From Bacteroidota bacterium (GTDB lineage Bacteria; Bacteroidota; Ignavibacteria; UBA10030; UBA6906): a DNA stretch of 64,000 nucleotides. Location of the stretch: positions 1 through 64,000 of the forward strand of contig JAHBUR010000011.1 of assembly GCA_019637975.1 (NCBI GenBank). Reading direction: 5' to 3'. This document shows, piece by piece, positions 1-8,980 of this stretch. Both the position numbers and the translations under genes were made by a program. The notes beneath the pieces are model-generated. The model was not told the DNA's origin. It made no database searches and was given only the letters and a program-made list of their open reading frames with translations. How positions within the stretch are numbered: position 1 is the first letter of the stretch; every line of letters begins with the position of its first letter.

Positions 1-159
1 CTCTGCGAACAAAGCATCAAGTAGACCCGGAAGTTGCATGATGATCGACCCTCTCTTTGCTCTTGCGTTTTGCGCATGGTATAGGCAAAAGGGGCTGCTG
101 AACTGAGTTTGGCCACAGATCTTTCCATTGGTCATTAAATACGTGCAACCTTCAGACAT
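1..159 (-). CDS. Partial small protein with a Cys/His zinc-finger-like N-terminus (cut by window edge)
   Basis: The first 53 codons are present and the reading frame runs off the left end without a stop. An AAAGGAG ribosome site lies 6 bases before the ATG at 159. Residues C5, C15, C25 and H28 sit in a pattern (Cys-Tyr, then N-G-K-x-C-G, then F-C-x-x-H) like the short zinc-binding motif of DUF5763-type proteins (T-x-x-G-x-x-C ... Y-C-x-x-H). Zinc binding is inferred. The rest of the protein and its function cannot be judged from this fragment. It follows mutS on the same strand, beyond the mutS terminator. Confidence 0.6.
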   Translation of the reverse strand, partial: MSEGCTYLMTNGKICGQTQFSSPFCLYHAQNARAKRGSIIMQLPGLLDALFAE

Positions 160-261
160 TCTTTTTCTCCTTTACAAACATGGCGAATGCTGCCAACTAC
201 TGCTGCGCCTCAAGCATCATCTTCCCCTCGCATGGCGGTGGAACCGTCACGCTGGCCCAAC

Positions 262-283
262 AAAATCCCGATGAATCGGGATC
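262..283 (-). terminator. Rho-independent terminator after mutS
   Basis: Read on the minus strand, ATCCCGATTCATCGGGAT forms a short hairpin directly after the mutS stop codon and is followed by TTTTGTT. It separates mutS from the small partial gene downstream. Confidence 0.6.
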
Positions 284-2906
284 AAGTGTCGGTTTTCCTC
301 TTGAGCTCGGCAAGTTTCTGAAGGGCTTCAAGAGGAGTCAGCCGCTCCACATCAATCTTCTTCAACTCCTCGCGCAGCGCATCGTCTTTCATTTCAAACA
401 ACGTCATCTGCACTTCAGGAGCAACGCGGCCGCTTTTCTTTTTCCGGTCTCCGGTCTCCGGTCTTCCGTCCGAATGCACCGTCAACTCCGATCCTTCCAG
501 GTTCTTCAAAATCTTCTTCGCCCTCTCTGTCACCTCCTCCGGCAATCCCGCCATCTGCGCAACCTGGATGCCGTACGAGTGATCGGCAAAGCCGGGCGTG
601 ACTTTATGTAGGAAAACAACCTTGTCGCCGTACTCGCGGACTTCCACTTTGTAATTCTTGATGCGGGGAAAAAGATCGGCCAGTTCGTTCAGTTCATGAT
701 AATGCGTTGCAAACAGCGTCCGTGCGCCGACGCGTTCGTGCAGATATTCCGTGAGCGACCACGCAATGCTGATGCCGTCGAACGTGCTGGTGCCGCGGCC
801 GACTTCATCGAGCAGGATCAAACTCTGCTTCGTTGCCGTGTTGACAATATGCGCCGCCTCGTGCATCTCCACGAGAAACGTGCTTTCTCCCGAAGCAATG
901 TTGTCGCTCGCCCCGACGCGGGTGTAAATCTTGTCCACCAATCCAACGACGGCTTTCTTCGCCGGAACAAAACTCCCGATCTGCGCAAGCAACACAATCA
1001 ACCCCGTCATGCGCAGGTAGCTCGACTTGCCGCTCATGTTCGGGCCGGTAATAATGAGAATCTGATTCGATTCAGTGTCGAGCAGAACGTCGTTCGGCGT
1101 GTACTTGTCGCCGGGCGGCAGCAGCCGCTCGATAACGGGATGGCGCCCGTCGGTAATGTGCAGCGCAGAGGTGTCGTTCACTTCGGGACAGCAGTAGTCG
1201 TACTCCACCGCCGCCGATGCAAGCGAGACGAAGCAATCGAGCGCGGCAATCATCTGCGCGTTGGTTTGAATCGTCGTTGCATGTCCGGCAATCGTCAGGC
1301 GGAGTTCGTTGAAGAGTTTTGTTTCGAGGGCGAGGATCTTCTCCTCGGCATGAAGAATCTTGTCCTCGTACTCCTTCAACTCCGGCGTGATGAACCGCTC
1401 ACCCGTCGCAATCGTTTGTTTGCGGATGTAGTTGGATGGGACTTTGTCTTTGTGTGTCTTGGTGATTTCAATGTAGTAGCCGAACACGTTGTTAAAGCCG
1501 ACTTTCAGCGACGGGATGCCGGTACGCTCACGCTCGGTTTTCTGCAGCTCGGCAATCCATGTTTTGCCGCTGAAGGCGAGATTGCGCAACTCGTCCAACT
1601 CGGCGTTGAATCCCTTTTTGATCACGCCGCCGTCCGTGAGCGCCATCGGCGGGTCGGGTTCGAGTCCGGTTTCGATCAGCGAGATGATTTCGGGAAGAGG
1701 CTGAAGGCGCGAGTGAACCGTTTTGAGTGTGTCGGACTCAAGGTTTGAGGTTTGGGTTTTGAGGTTCGAGATTTCGATCAGGATGAACTTCAGGGCGATC
1801 ACATCACGCGGGGTTGCCCGTCCCGTGCAGATCTTCGTGTTGAGACGTTCCAAATCACCAATCCGTGACAACGTCTCTGACGTCTGACCTCTGACCTCAG
1901 ACTTCTGCACCAACTCCTCCACCGCCCCCAACCTTTGCCGTATCGCCTCCAACTTGTTCAACGGCTGATTGATCCACCGCTTCAGCATTCTTCCCCCCAT
2001 CGGCGTTTGGGTTTTGTCGAGAACCGAGAAGAGCGTCCCTTCAGTCGAGCCTGCAATAGAAGAAGTGATTTCGAGATTCCGCTTCGTCGAAGGGTCGAGA
2101 ATGATGTACTCGCCCACATCATGGCGGCGGATGGATTTGATGTGGTGGAGATTGGTTTTCTGCGTCTCCTGCAGGTAATTCATCACCGCGCCGCCGGCAA
2201 CGACCCCCTGCTTCATCTCTTCAACACCGAAGCCTTTCAGCGACTGTGTGTTGAACTGCGAGACAAGTTGTTCGTAGCCGTAATCGAAATTGAAAATCCA
2301 ATCTTCGATTTTGGTGAAGATGCCTTTGTAGTTCTCTTTGAGAAGTTCCTGCAGCGAAGCAAGATCACGTTTTTGTACAAGAATCTCAGAAGGCGAGATG
2401 GCGGCAATCTGTTCGGCAAGCTGCTTCAGCGGAAACTCGCTGACGTTGAACTCCGCCGTTGTTACATCCACAAACGCAAAGCCGACGATATCCGTGCCGG
2501 TTGCGACGGCGGACGGAAGCGAGATGGCGGCGAGATAGTTGTTTTGTTTGAGATCGAGGACTTTGTCGGAGTAGGCGACGCCGGGTGTTACGACTTCGAC
2601 AACATCGCGTTTAACTATTCCCTTTGCAAACTTCGGATCTTCGAGCTGCTCGCACACGGCAACGCGGTAGCCGGCGCGCAGAAGCTTCGGCATGTAGGAT
2701 TCGAGTGCATGATGCGGAAATCCCGCCAGCGGAATTTCTCCCGCCGCTCCGTTCCCCCGCTTCGTCAGCGTAATGCCCAACACCTTCGACGTGATCTTCG
2801 CATCCTCTTCAAACGTCTCAAAGAAATCCCCCATGCGAAAGAGAAGTATCGTGTCGGGATACTTTGCCTTCACCTGCGCGTATTGTTTCATGAGGGGAGT
2901 GGACAT
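282..2906 (-). CDS. mutS: DNA mismatch repair protein MutS
   Basis: An 874-residue protein, the normal length for bacterial MutS. It binds base-base mismatches and small loops and recruits MutL. The N-terminal mismatch-reading motif G-D-F-F-E lies at residues 26-30 (Phe-x-Glu, with Phe in place of the more usual Tyr). The connector, lever and clamp domains occupy the middle. The ATPase domain has the Walker A motif G-P-N-M-S-G-K-S-S near residue 620, a Walker B ending L-L-D-E-V-G-R-G-T-S, and the T-H-Y-H-E-L motif. The C-terminal tail (Q-M-T-L-F-E) resembles the region preceding the beta-clamp/tetramer element. It starts just upstream of the end of the DUF1016 gene, on the same strand. Confidence 0.97.
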   Translation of the reverse strand: MSTPLMKQYAQVKAKYPDTILLFRMGDFFETFEEDAKITSKVLGITLTKRGNGAAGEIPLAGFPHHALESYMPKLLRAGYRVAVCEQLEDPKFAKGIVKRDVVEVVTPGVAYSDKVLDLKQNNYLAAISLPSAVATGTDIVGFAFVDVTTAEFNVSEFPLKQLAEQIAAISPSEILVQKRDLASLQELLKENYKGIFTKIEDWIFNFDYGYEQLVSQFNTQSLKGFGVEEMKQGVVAGGAVMNYLQETQKTNLHHIKSIRRHDVGEYIILDPSTKRNLEITSSIAGSTEGTLFSVLDKTQTPMGGRMLKRWINQPLNKLEAIRQRLGAVEELVQKSEVRGQTSETLSRIGDLERLNTKICTGRATPRDVIALKFILIEISNLKTQTSNLESDTLKTVHSRLQPLPEIISLIETGLEPDPPMALTDGGVIKKGFNAELDELRNLAFSGKTWIAELQKTERERTGIPSLKVGFNNVFGYYIEITKTHKDKVPSNYIRKQTIATGERFITPELKEYEDKILHAEEKILALETKLFNELRLTIAGHATTIQTNAQMIAALDCFVSLASAAVEYDYCCPEVNDTSALHITDGRHPVIERLLPPGDKYTPNDVLLDTESNQILIITGPNMSGKSSYLRMTGLIVLLAQIGSFVPAKKAVVGLVDKIYTRVGASDNIASGESTFLVEMHEAAHIVNTATKQSLILLDEVGRGTSTFDGISIAWSLTEYLHERVGARTLFATHYHELNELADLFPRIKNYKVEVREYGDKVVFLHKVTPGFADHSYGIQVAQMAGLPEEVTERAKKILKNLEGSELTVHSDGRPETGDRKKKSGRVAPEVQMTLFEMKDDALREELKKIDVERLTPLEALQKLAELKRKTDT

Positions 2907-2912
2907 GCGAGC

Positions 2913-4133
2913 CTACCGTTTGCGCTTGCGATGTTTGAGCGGAAAACGTCTGGCGATGACTCTCTGTGCGCGTGCCAGTTCGGCGGCAAGCACGGCCTCA
3001 CGGGGCAGTCGCAATTTATACTCACGGGCAAGGATGCGATCGGTAACGGTATCGAACGCGTACTGTGCCAGAGCATGATCGTGATGTGAGGTGAGGATCA
3101 AGCCGACGGGTGGATTTTCATGCTCATGCATCCAGTGTGTGCGGGCATAGTTGAGGTACATTTTCATTTGACCCGTATCGCTATGCGTCAGCTCGCCGAG
3201 TTTCAAGTCCACGATGACAAGACAGCGCAAAAGACGATGGAACAACAGCAAATCGATCCGGTACCACTTGTGCCCGATCCGCAAGCGTCGTTGCCGCCCG
3301 ATGAAGGAGAAGTCGTTTCCCAATTCCAACAAGAATGATTCAAGTCGATTGGTCAGCGCGTCCTCCAAATCGTTTTCGGAGTACTCGTCCTTGAGTCCGA
3401 GGAATTCGAGCACGAGCGGATCTTTGAACTCTTCGTCAGGCGTGACACTCTCTGATGCGTTGCGTTTCGCACCTTTCAGCAGCATGGCGGTTTTGTTGCG
3501 CGACATCAGCGTGCGCTCATAAAAGAGTGTCGCAATCTGACGCTCCAGTTGTCGCACCGACCAGCCGCCGCGGAGAGCTTCGATTTCATAAAACTGTCGT
3601 GCATCCTGCTTCTCAACCGATAGGAGGGCAACGTAATGAGACCACGGGAGCGGGAAGTTCTCAGCAAGAAGTTCGAGCGTTACAGATTTGCCGGACACTC
3701 TCTGGCGAATGTGAGGCACGGATTCGGCAGACGCTGTCTGCCGAATTGCAGGCAAGAGTGACGTGCCCGCGGAAGGTGCAAGATTTCTGAATTCGGCAGA
3801 CACTGTCTGCCGAATTGGATACGTAAGATAGAACGCCCTGAAGTTCCGAATGTTGCGCAACGAGAAACCCCGTTTGAACCGGCGCGTGAGATCGCTCGCC
3901 AAGCGCTCCAACAACTGCTCACCATACAGCGCCCGTTCCTTTCCTTTCTGTTCAAACTCAACAATATGCCTGCCCATCTCCCAGTACGTAGCCGTCATCA
4001 CGGCATTGACGGAACGGGCCGCGGTGTGTCGCGCCTGCTCGAAGAGCGCAACAAGCCGCGAGAGGATTGTTGCATAATCAGGCACACGCGTTCGTGAAGG
4101 CGGGCGGCGTTGTGAGCGGGGAGTTTTCTTCAT
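2913..4133 (-). CDS. DUF1016 (YhcG-type) PDDEXK nuclease-domain protein with in-frame palindromic inserts
   Basis: 406 residues. The N-terminal half matches the DUF1016 N domain (A-R-x-x-A-x-x-x-V-N, W-E-M-G-R-H-I, L-S-x-x-L-x-x-x-F-x-R-G-F-S-x-R-N-I-R-N). The C-terminal half carries a PD-(D/E)xK-like core with I-D-L-L-L-F and V-D-L-K-L-G-E around residues 295-325. Family members are putative nucleases found near restriction or mobile loci, and cellular roles are poorly known. Between the two halves (about residues 110-165) sit three copies of an I-R-Q-x-x-S-(A/G)-(E/K) peptide encoded by palindromic DNA at 3686-3710, 3722-3746 and 3790-3816. The reading frame stays open through all three. 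The gene ends 6 bases before mutS starts. Confidence 0.9.
   Translation of the reverse strand: MKKTPRSQRRPPSRTRVPDYATILSRLVALFEQARHTAARSVNAVMTATYWEMGRHIVEFEQKGKERALYGEQLLERLASDLTRRFKRGFSLRNIRNFRAFYLTYPIRQTVSAEFRNLAPSAGTSLLPAIRQTASAESVPHIRQRVSGKSVTLELLAENFPLPWSHYVALLSVEKQDARQFYEIEALRGGWSVRQLERQIATLFYERTLMSRNKTAMLLKGAKRNASESVTPDEEFKDPLVLEFLGLKDEYSENDLEDALTNRLESFLLELGNDFSFIGRQRRLRIGHKWYRIDLLLFHRLLRCLVIVDLKLGELTHSDTGQMKMYLNYARTHWMHEHENPPVGLILTSHHDHALAQYAFDTVTDRILAREYKLRLPREAVLAAELARAQRVIARRFPLKHRKRKR
3686..3816 (-). repeat. Three palindromic elements inserted in the DUF1016 coding sequence
   Basis: Units at 3722-3746 and 3790-3816 are near-perfect inverted repeats (ATTCGGCAGAC ... GTCTGCCGAAT). 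A third, degenerate unit is at 3686-3710. Each encodes I-R-Q-(T/R)-x-S-(A/G)-(E/K) on the minus strand without breaking the frame. Confidence 0.85.
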
Positions 4134-4224
4134 GTGAGAATTAACGCAATCTCATTCCGAAAATCAACGCACAATATTGGTTTGCTGTTGCCGCTCATCC
4201 TTTCATTTCCTATCATATCGTACC

Positions 4225-5301
4225 ATGAACTCACCCGGCTACACAGACACTATTGCCGCACACGCCCGGCAGTTTCTCGAACAAGGCTTCTCGATAGCTC
4301 GTGTCATCGAAGAGAACCGCGAAAGCTACATTGTGAAAACGTCAACGCACGAGATGCCCGCGGAAATCTCAGGCAAGCTGCGCTTCACGGCGGAGAGTCG
4401 CGAGAACTTCCCTGCCGTGGGCGATTGGGTCGCGGTGAATACGTTCGACGACGAGACGCAGGCGATCATACACGCCGTTCTGCCGCGCGAGACTCTTATC
4501 GCTCGAAAGTCTGCAAGCCAGCGGACGGAAATACAGCTCATCGCAGCAAACGTGGATATCATCTTCATTGTGCAGGGACTCGACCACAACTTCAATTCCC
4601 GGCGGCTTGAACGCTACCTTGTTGTCGCGCATGAAAGCGGCGCAACGCCAGTCATACTTCTCAGCAAAGCCGATCTACTTTCTCCGCAAGAATTGCAGTC
4701 GTGCAAGAAGGAAGCATCCGACGTCTCGGCAGGCGCCGAGGTGATTGCCTACAGCGCGGAAACAGGCGAAGGACTGGATGCAATCAAGCGGCACATTACC
4801 GAGGGGGTAACGACGATATGTCTCGTCGGGTCGTCGGGCGTAGGCAAGTCGACACTCATCAACACGCTGTCGGGCGAAAACCTGCTGGAAACAGGCAGTG
4901 TCCGCGAAGACGACTCACGCGGCAGGCACACCACGGCGCGGAGGCAGATGGTATTCCTCCCCGGCGGAGGCATTCTCATTGACACGCCCGGCATGCGCGA
5001 ACTCGGCCTCTGGCACGCAGAGTCGAGTCTTGACCAGACGTTTCCCGAAATTGCCGATCTTGCCGAAGGCTGCAAATTCTCCGACTGCACACATAGGCAT
5101 GAGCCGGAGTGTGCCGTGCGCGCCGCTGCCGAACAAGGCGCGCTCGATCCCGACCGGTTTGCGGGTTATCTGAAACTCCGCAAAGAAGCGGATCGGATGA
5201 ATGAACGGACCACCGTCGCTGGCATGCTCGAACGCAAACGCAAAGACAAGATCCTGAGCAAGGCGGTGAAGCAGGTGATGAAGATGAAACAGAAGAAGTA
5301 A
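4225..5301 (+). CDS. rsgA: Ribosome small subunit-dependent GTPase A
   Basis: 358 residues from the ATG at 4225. An upstream in-frame ATG at 4177 would add 16 unlikely residues. RsgA is a circularly permuted GTPase that acts in late 30S subunit maturation. The G4-like S-K-A-D comes first, then the P-loop G-S-S-G-V-G-K-S-T, then D-T-P-G-M-R-E-L. An OB-fold precedes the GTPase domain. The C-terminal zinc motif C-x4-C-x-H-x5-C is visible as C-K-F-S-D-C-T-H ... C. The basic C-terminal tail is K-rich. Transcribed divergently from the DUF1016 gene. Confidence 0.95.
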   Translation: MNSPGYTDTIAAHARQFLEQGFSIARVIEENRESYIVKTSTHEMPAEISGKLRFTAESRENFPAVGDWVAVNTFDDETQAIIHAVLPRETLIARKSASQRTEIQLIAANVDIIFIVQGLDHNFNSRRLERYLVVAHESGATPVILLSKADLLSPQELQSCKKEASDVSAGAEVIAYSAETGEGLDAIKRHITEGVTTICLVGSSGVGKSTLINTLSGENLLETGSVREDDSRGRHTTARRQMVFLPGGGILIDTPGMRELGLWHAESSLDQTFPEIADLAEGCKFSDCTHRHEPECAVRAAAEQGALDPDRFAGYLKLRKEADRMNERTTVAGMLERKRKDKILSKAVKQVMKMKQKK

Positions 5302-5321
5302 CCTCCCCCTGTTCCGATCAT

Positions 5322-5344
5322 CCACGAAGAACACGAAGGACAGG
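5322..5344. repeat. Copy of the CACGAAG/CACAAAG dispersed repeat
   Basis: CCACGAAGAACACGAAGGAC resembles the repeats in the hydrogenase operon spacers at 11047, 11729 and 14873. It lies just after rsgA. Confidence 0.45.
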
Positions 5345-5362
5345 AAGATTTTTGAACCTTGA

Positions 5363-5424
5363 TGGACACGCCGGAGGCGTGTCCCTACAAGGGACAGTTG
5401 TAGGGACATGGCTCCGCCATGTCC
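5363..5424. repeat. GGACACG palindromic repeat, double unit
   Basis: Two facing hairpins, GGACACGCC-gga-GGCGTGTCC and GGACATGGC-tcc-GCCATGTCC, are joined by CCCTACAA ... TTGTAGGG, so the whole element is itself an inverted repeat. Related units occur at 8510-8587 and 22630-22657. No gene lies in this 227-base gap. Confidence 0.85.
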
Positions 5425-5528
5425 GACTGTCGGGCATACACATTACTAGCCTCACCCGCCTTCTTGTCTGTCAGAGCGTTCTTCCGTATGTTGTAGTGAT
5501 TACTCACCTCAACTCATCAGGAACATCA

Positions 5529-6866
5529 ATGCGAATTCTATACCTCATCATCGCAGTCAGTTGTCTCAATCAACCGGCATACACGCAGCAGCCTTCCGTC
5601 CGCTCCGGCCCTATGGTGGGCTACGGCGAGATGACGGAGACAATGCTCTGGGTTCAAACCTCTTCTGCCGCAACAGTCCAGTATCGTTATTGGATTGAGG
5701 GGGAGAAAAGGACCGCTTCGCTGAGCAGGAAGATTCACGCCAACGAAGATTCCGATTTCATTGCAAAAGTCATTCTCACAACCCTCAAGCCCGGTACTCG
5801 CTTCGAATTTGAAATACTGCTGAACGGAAAGATAGCTCCGCGTCCCTACCCGCTTACGTTCGTCACGCAAACCAACTGGCAGTGGCGCAGCGACCCGCCC
5901 GACTTCACGGTGGCGTTCGGGTCATGCGCCTTCATCAACGACCCGCCCTCGGACAGGCCGGGACAACCCTACGGCGGCGACTATCACATCTTCAACTCGA
6001 TCGCTGAAAAGAAACCCGCCCTGATGCTCTGGCTCGGCGACAATTGGTACTACCGCGAGGATGACTACTTCGCACCGACACGCATGCGCTATCGTGTGTC
6101 GCGTGACCGTGCCGTTCCCGAATTGCAGCCGTTGCTCGGTTCAACGCATCACTACGCCATTTGGGACGATCATGATTTCGGGCCGGATAACTCCGACAGA
6201 ACGTATGCAATGCGAACGGAAGCCCTCACGATCTTCAAAGAATACTGGGCGAACCCGACGTACGGCACGCTCGAAACGCCGGGTGTTTTTTTCCGGTTCG
6301 GATGGGGAGATGTCGAGTTCTTCATGTTAGATGATCGCTTCTACCGTTCTCCGAACCGGATGCCCGCCGATCAGACAAAAACCATGTTCGGCAGAGAACA
6401 ATTGCAATGGCTGAAGGAGAGTCTTGTCAGCAGCAATGCGACGTTCCGGATAATCGTCAACGGCAATCAAATTCTTGCAGGGAAGGATATCGAAACCCTG
6501 CGCAACTACCCCGCCGAGTTTGATGAGTTGACAGGTTGGATTAAAACGCAGAGAATCCCGGGCGTGCTGTTTCTTTCGGGTGACAGACATATCGCGGAGT
6601 TGAGTGTGCTGGAAGATTCCGCATTCTATCCATTCTATGATTTCACATCATCACCGCTGACTGCAGGGATCTCCACGAGAAGAACCATCGGCCAGAATTC
6701 CCTGCTTGTGCCGGGCACATTTGTGAACGACACGCGCAACTTCGGCATGCTGCGCTTCGACGGTCCGCGGGAGAGTCGCCGCCTTACAATGGAATTGTAC
6801 GACACGAACGGCACACTACGCTGGTCACGTTCAGTGAAGGCAAGCGAACTTGTGCTGCCGCAATAA
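5529..6866 (+). CDS. PhoD-like secreted metallophosphatase
   Basis: 445 residues from the ATG at 5529, chosen because it opens a signal peptide (M-R-I-L-Y-L-I-I-A ...). The upstream in-frame extension would read through the palindromic repeat. A short N-terminal beta domain is followed by the alkaline phosphatase D core: F-G-S-C, L-W-L-G-D-N-W-Y, I-W-D-D-H-D-F-G-P-D-N-S and L-S-G-D-R-H. These supply the expected metal ligands. Members hydrolyse phosphate mono- or diesters outside the cytoplasm, and the substrate here is unknown. About 25 bases separate it from the moeB-like gene. Confidence 0.85.
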   Translation: MRILYLIIAVSCLNQPAYTQQPSVRSGPMVGYGEMTETMLWVQTSSAATVQYRYWIEGEKRTASLSRKIHANEDSDFIAKVILTTLKPGTRFEFEILLNGKIAPRPYPLTFVTQTNWQWRSDPPDFTVAFGSCAFINDPPSDRPGQPYGGDYHIFNSIAEKKPALMLWLGDNWYYREDDYFAPTRMRYRVSRDRAVPELQPLLGSTHHYAIWDDHDFGPDNSDRTYAMRTEALTIFKEYWANPTYGTLETPGVFFRFGWGDVEFFMLDDRFYRSPNRMPADQTKTMFGREQLQWLKESLVSSNATFRIIVNGNQILAGKDIETLRNYPAEFDELTGWIKTQRIPGVLFLSGDRHIAELSVLEDSAFYPFYDFTSSPLTAGISTRRTIGQNSLLVPGTFVNDTRNFGMLRFDGPRESRRLTMELYDTNGTLRWSRSVKASELVLPQ

Positions 6867-6892
6867 ACCATCTAATGTGCATGAGGGCATTG

Positions 6893-8029
6893 ATGCCGCT
6901 AAGTGCCGATGAACTAAAGCGTTACGCCCGCCATCTTGTTCTTCCCGAAATCGGAACGGGAGGACAAGAAATGCTGAAGGCGGCACGCGTTCTCATCGTC
7001 GGTGCCGGCGGACTCGGTTCGCCTGCTGCACTGTATCTTGCCGCTACCGGAGTTGACAGAATCGGCATTGTGGATTTTGATGTTGTTGATGAGACCAATC
7101 TCCAACGGCAGATTTTGCATTCGACACAAGATGTCGGCCGCCCGAAAGTTGAATCGGCGAAAGAGAGAATTCTTTCCATCAATCCACACATCACGGTCGA
7201 AACGCACGCGACGGAACTCTCGTCGGAGAATGCGATGGAAATTCTTGACGGGTATGATGTAGTGATTGATGGAACGGACAACTTCCCCGTCCGCTACCTT
7301 GTGAATGACGCTTGCGTGTTGCAGAAGAAGCCGCATGTGTACGGAAGTATTTTCCGGTTCGAGGGACAGGCATCCGTGTTCGACGCGCGGCGCGGCCCTT
7401 GCTATCGCTGTCTCTATCCCGCACCGCCGCCACCCGGGCTTGTGCAAAACTGTGCCGATGCGGGAGTTGTTGGAGTTCTTCCCGGAATCATCGGCAGCAT
7501 TCAGGCGAACGAAGCATTGAAGCTGATTCTCGGTATCGGCAAGCCTCTTATCGGAAGATTGTTGATGCTCGATGCGTTGGCGATGGAGTTCACGACGATG
7601 AAGATTGCGAAAGACTCTGCATGCCCTGTCTGCGGCAGCACTCCCACGATAACGCATCTTATAGATTATGACGCGTTTTGCGGTGTCACAACTTCCCATC
7701 CTTCCCGCAACGAACCGGCGACCATCACCGCACAGGAATTGAAAGCGAGGATTGATGCGGACGACTCCCCGTTTCTTCTTGATGTTCGGGAACTGTACGA
7801 GAGAGAGCTTGCGTCAATCGGCGGTGTACTGATCCCGCTCGGCTCGCTTGCAAGCAGACTGAATGAGTTGGATAAAGAGAGGGAGATTGTTGTGTATTGC
7901 CACCACGGCATTCGCAGCGCGCATGCAGTGGGCTTATTGCGCCGGGCAGGGTTCACGAATGTGAAGAATCTCTCCGGCGGGATTGATGAGTGGATACGAT
8001 TGATTGATGGTGGTCTGAAGAGATACTGA
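6893..8029 (+). CDS. MoeB/ThiF-type adenylyltransferase fused to rhodanese domain
   Basis: 378 residues. The start at 6893 is preferred because GAGGG lies 5 bases upstream; 6875 and 6881 are in-frame alternatives. The N-terminal E1-like domain has G-A-G-G-L-G-S near residue 35, the nucleotide motif D-x-V-D-x-x-N-L-Q-R-Q and the D-G-T-D-N-F motif. A C-P-V-C pair fits the zinc site. The C-terminal 100 residues are a rhodanese domain with the active loop C-H-H-G-I-R-S. MoeZ/MoeBR-type proteins adenylate and sulfurate the small carriers MoaD or ThiS. A role in molybdopterin synthesis suits the nearby Mo enzyme and mobA. Confidence 0.9.
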   Translation: MPLSADELKRYARHLVLPEIGTGGQEMLKAARVLIVGAGGLGSPAALYLAATGVDRIGIVDFDVVDETNLQRQILHSTQDVGRPKVESAKERILSINPHITVETHATELSSENAMEILDGYDVVIDGTDNFPVRYLVNDACVLQKKPHVYGSIFRFEGQASVFDARRGPCYRCLYPAPPPPGLVQNCADAGVVGVLPGIIGSIQANEALKLILGIGKPLIGRLLMLDALAMEFTTMKIAKDSACPVCGSTPTITHLIDYDAFCGVTTSHPSRNEPATITAQELKARIDADDSPFLLDVRELYERELASIGGVLIPLGSLASRLNELDKEREIVVYCHHGIRSAHAVGLLRRAGFTNVKNLSGGIDEWIRLIDGGLKRY

Positions 8030-8035
8030 CATCCC

Positions 8036-8494
8036 TCACGAATACCGCATTCCCTCCGGCAACTCGCTTTGTGTTGCCGGAAACACTCGCACAAATCTCT
8101 CCACCATTTCGCTTGCCAAAGGCGAGAGCTCGAACCCGAAGTCGAAATCACAGGCCGGCAGTTCCACCAACTCCGCCTGCTGGGGGCACTCGCCGTATAA
8201 CTCAATCGCAAGCTCCACAAGTCGTTGCGGGGAAAGGGAATGCGAATCCGGCAGCATCTGTTCGATGCGCGGCTGAATCAGGCTCCAGCGCAAATGACTT
8301 GTCTCAACGCTCGCATCCACAAACAACACGCGATCATAATGCGCAATCACCTCCGCCATCTCGGGCGTCAGTTGCTGGCTGCTGAGGCAATCAACGTCGG
8401 GATGCGCGGCGGCAAGACGTTCCGCCGCGAGCGGACCCGCGCCATCATCGCGACGCAATTTGTTGCCGTAGCCTATGACGAGTGTTCTGTTCAT
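8036..8494 (-). CDS. hoxW: [NiFe]-hydrogenase maturation endopeptidase
   Basis: 152 residues from the ATG at 8494; a TTG at 8506 is a weaker alternative. M52 family proteases cut the C-terminal tail from the large subunit after nickel insertion. Visible features are G-Y-G-N-x-L-R-R-D-D-G-A-G at the N-terminus, where the second Asp replaces the nickel-ligand Glu of HybD as is usual for group 3 hydrogenases, V-D-A-S near residue 65, and a S-H-S-L-S-P histidine. It lies on the hox operon strand downstream of hoxH, with a GGACACG repeat and two small genes in between. Its likely substrate is the HoxH encoded at 9587-11023. Confidence 0.88.
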   Translation of the reverse strand: MNRTLVIGYGNKLRRDDGAGPLAAERLAAAHPDVDCLSSQQLTPEMAEVIAHYDRVLFVDASVETSHLRWSLIQPRIEQMLPDSHSLSPQRLVELAIELYGECPQQAELVELPACDFDFGFELSPLASEMVERFVRVFPATQSELPEGMRYS

Positions 8495-8509
8495 TTTCGA
8501 GTTCAACTC

Positions 8510-8587
8510 TGTAGGGACACGCCTCCGGCGTGTCCTGATTGGTCATCCGCAAACAAATATTTGGACACGACGGAGTCGTGTCCCTAC
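8510..8587. repeat. GGACACG palindromic repeat, double unit
   Basis: GGGACACGCC-tcc-GGCGTGTCC (8510-8537) and TGGACACGA-cgg-AGTCGTGTCC (8561-8587) face each other. The TAG stop codon of the membrane-protein gene at 8584 is made of repeat sequence (GTAGGGA). Confidence 0.85.
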
Positions 8588-8967
8588 CTCATTTTATGAA
8601 ACACGTACGGCGCAATTGTTACCCACACCAATATCAGCGGCCAGATGCGCCCTTCGAGAATGTTGTAGTCGTGCAGCAACAGGTCCCACGGCTTGCCGCC
8701 AACGTAGTGAAAAAAGAGAAACTCAAACGTCACCGTCATTCCTAACCAGATGAATCCGACCGTCCATGCCTGCGCCGCGCTTTCGAGCGGCCAGATTCTG
8801 CTCAATCCCCAGATGATGAGGGCAAAGAGCACAATGCCTGTGACCGTTGAAAGCTGATGCGCGTGCAGTTCTTCCATCTTGTCAAGAAAGAATGATTGGC
8901 GAACGACCCCGTTCATCACTGCCGTTACGAGCAGAAGAAACCACGCTAAAATATATCGTATCAGCAT
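8584..8967 (-). CDS. Small integral membrane protein, unknown function
   Basis: 127 residues from the ATG at 8967 (M-L-I-R-Y-I-L-A-W-F). The longer frame to 9081 lacks a plausible start. Four hydrophobic segments are visible at about residues 3-21, 37-53, 62-84 and 105-122. I do not recognise a named family. It is the penultimate gene of the hox operon. A second, truncated copy of its first 25 or so codons lies upstream at 9484-9566, so the gene or its ancestor was duplicated here. The stop codon falls inside a palindromic repeat. Confidence 0.7.
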   Translation of the reverse strand: MLIRYILAWFLLLVTAVMNGVVRQSFFLDKMEELHAHQLSTVTGIVLFALIIWGLSRIWPLESAAQAWTVGFIWLGMTVTFEFLFFHYVGGKPWDLLLHDYNILEGRIWPLILVWVTIAPYVFHKMR

Positions 8968-8980
8968 GTACGTTCTTTCA

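Noticed and set aside
1935-3089. 384-codon open frame antisense to mutS
   Set aside because: Same reason: mutS is certain on the minus strand and the antisense product resembles nothing.
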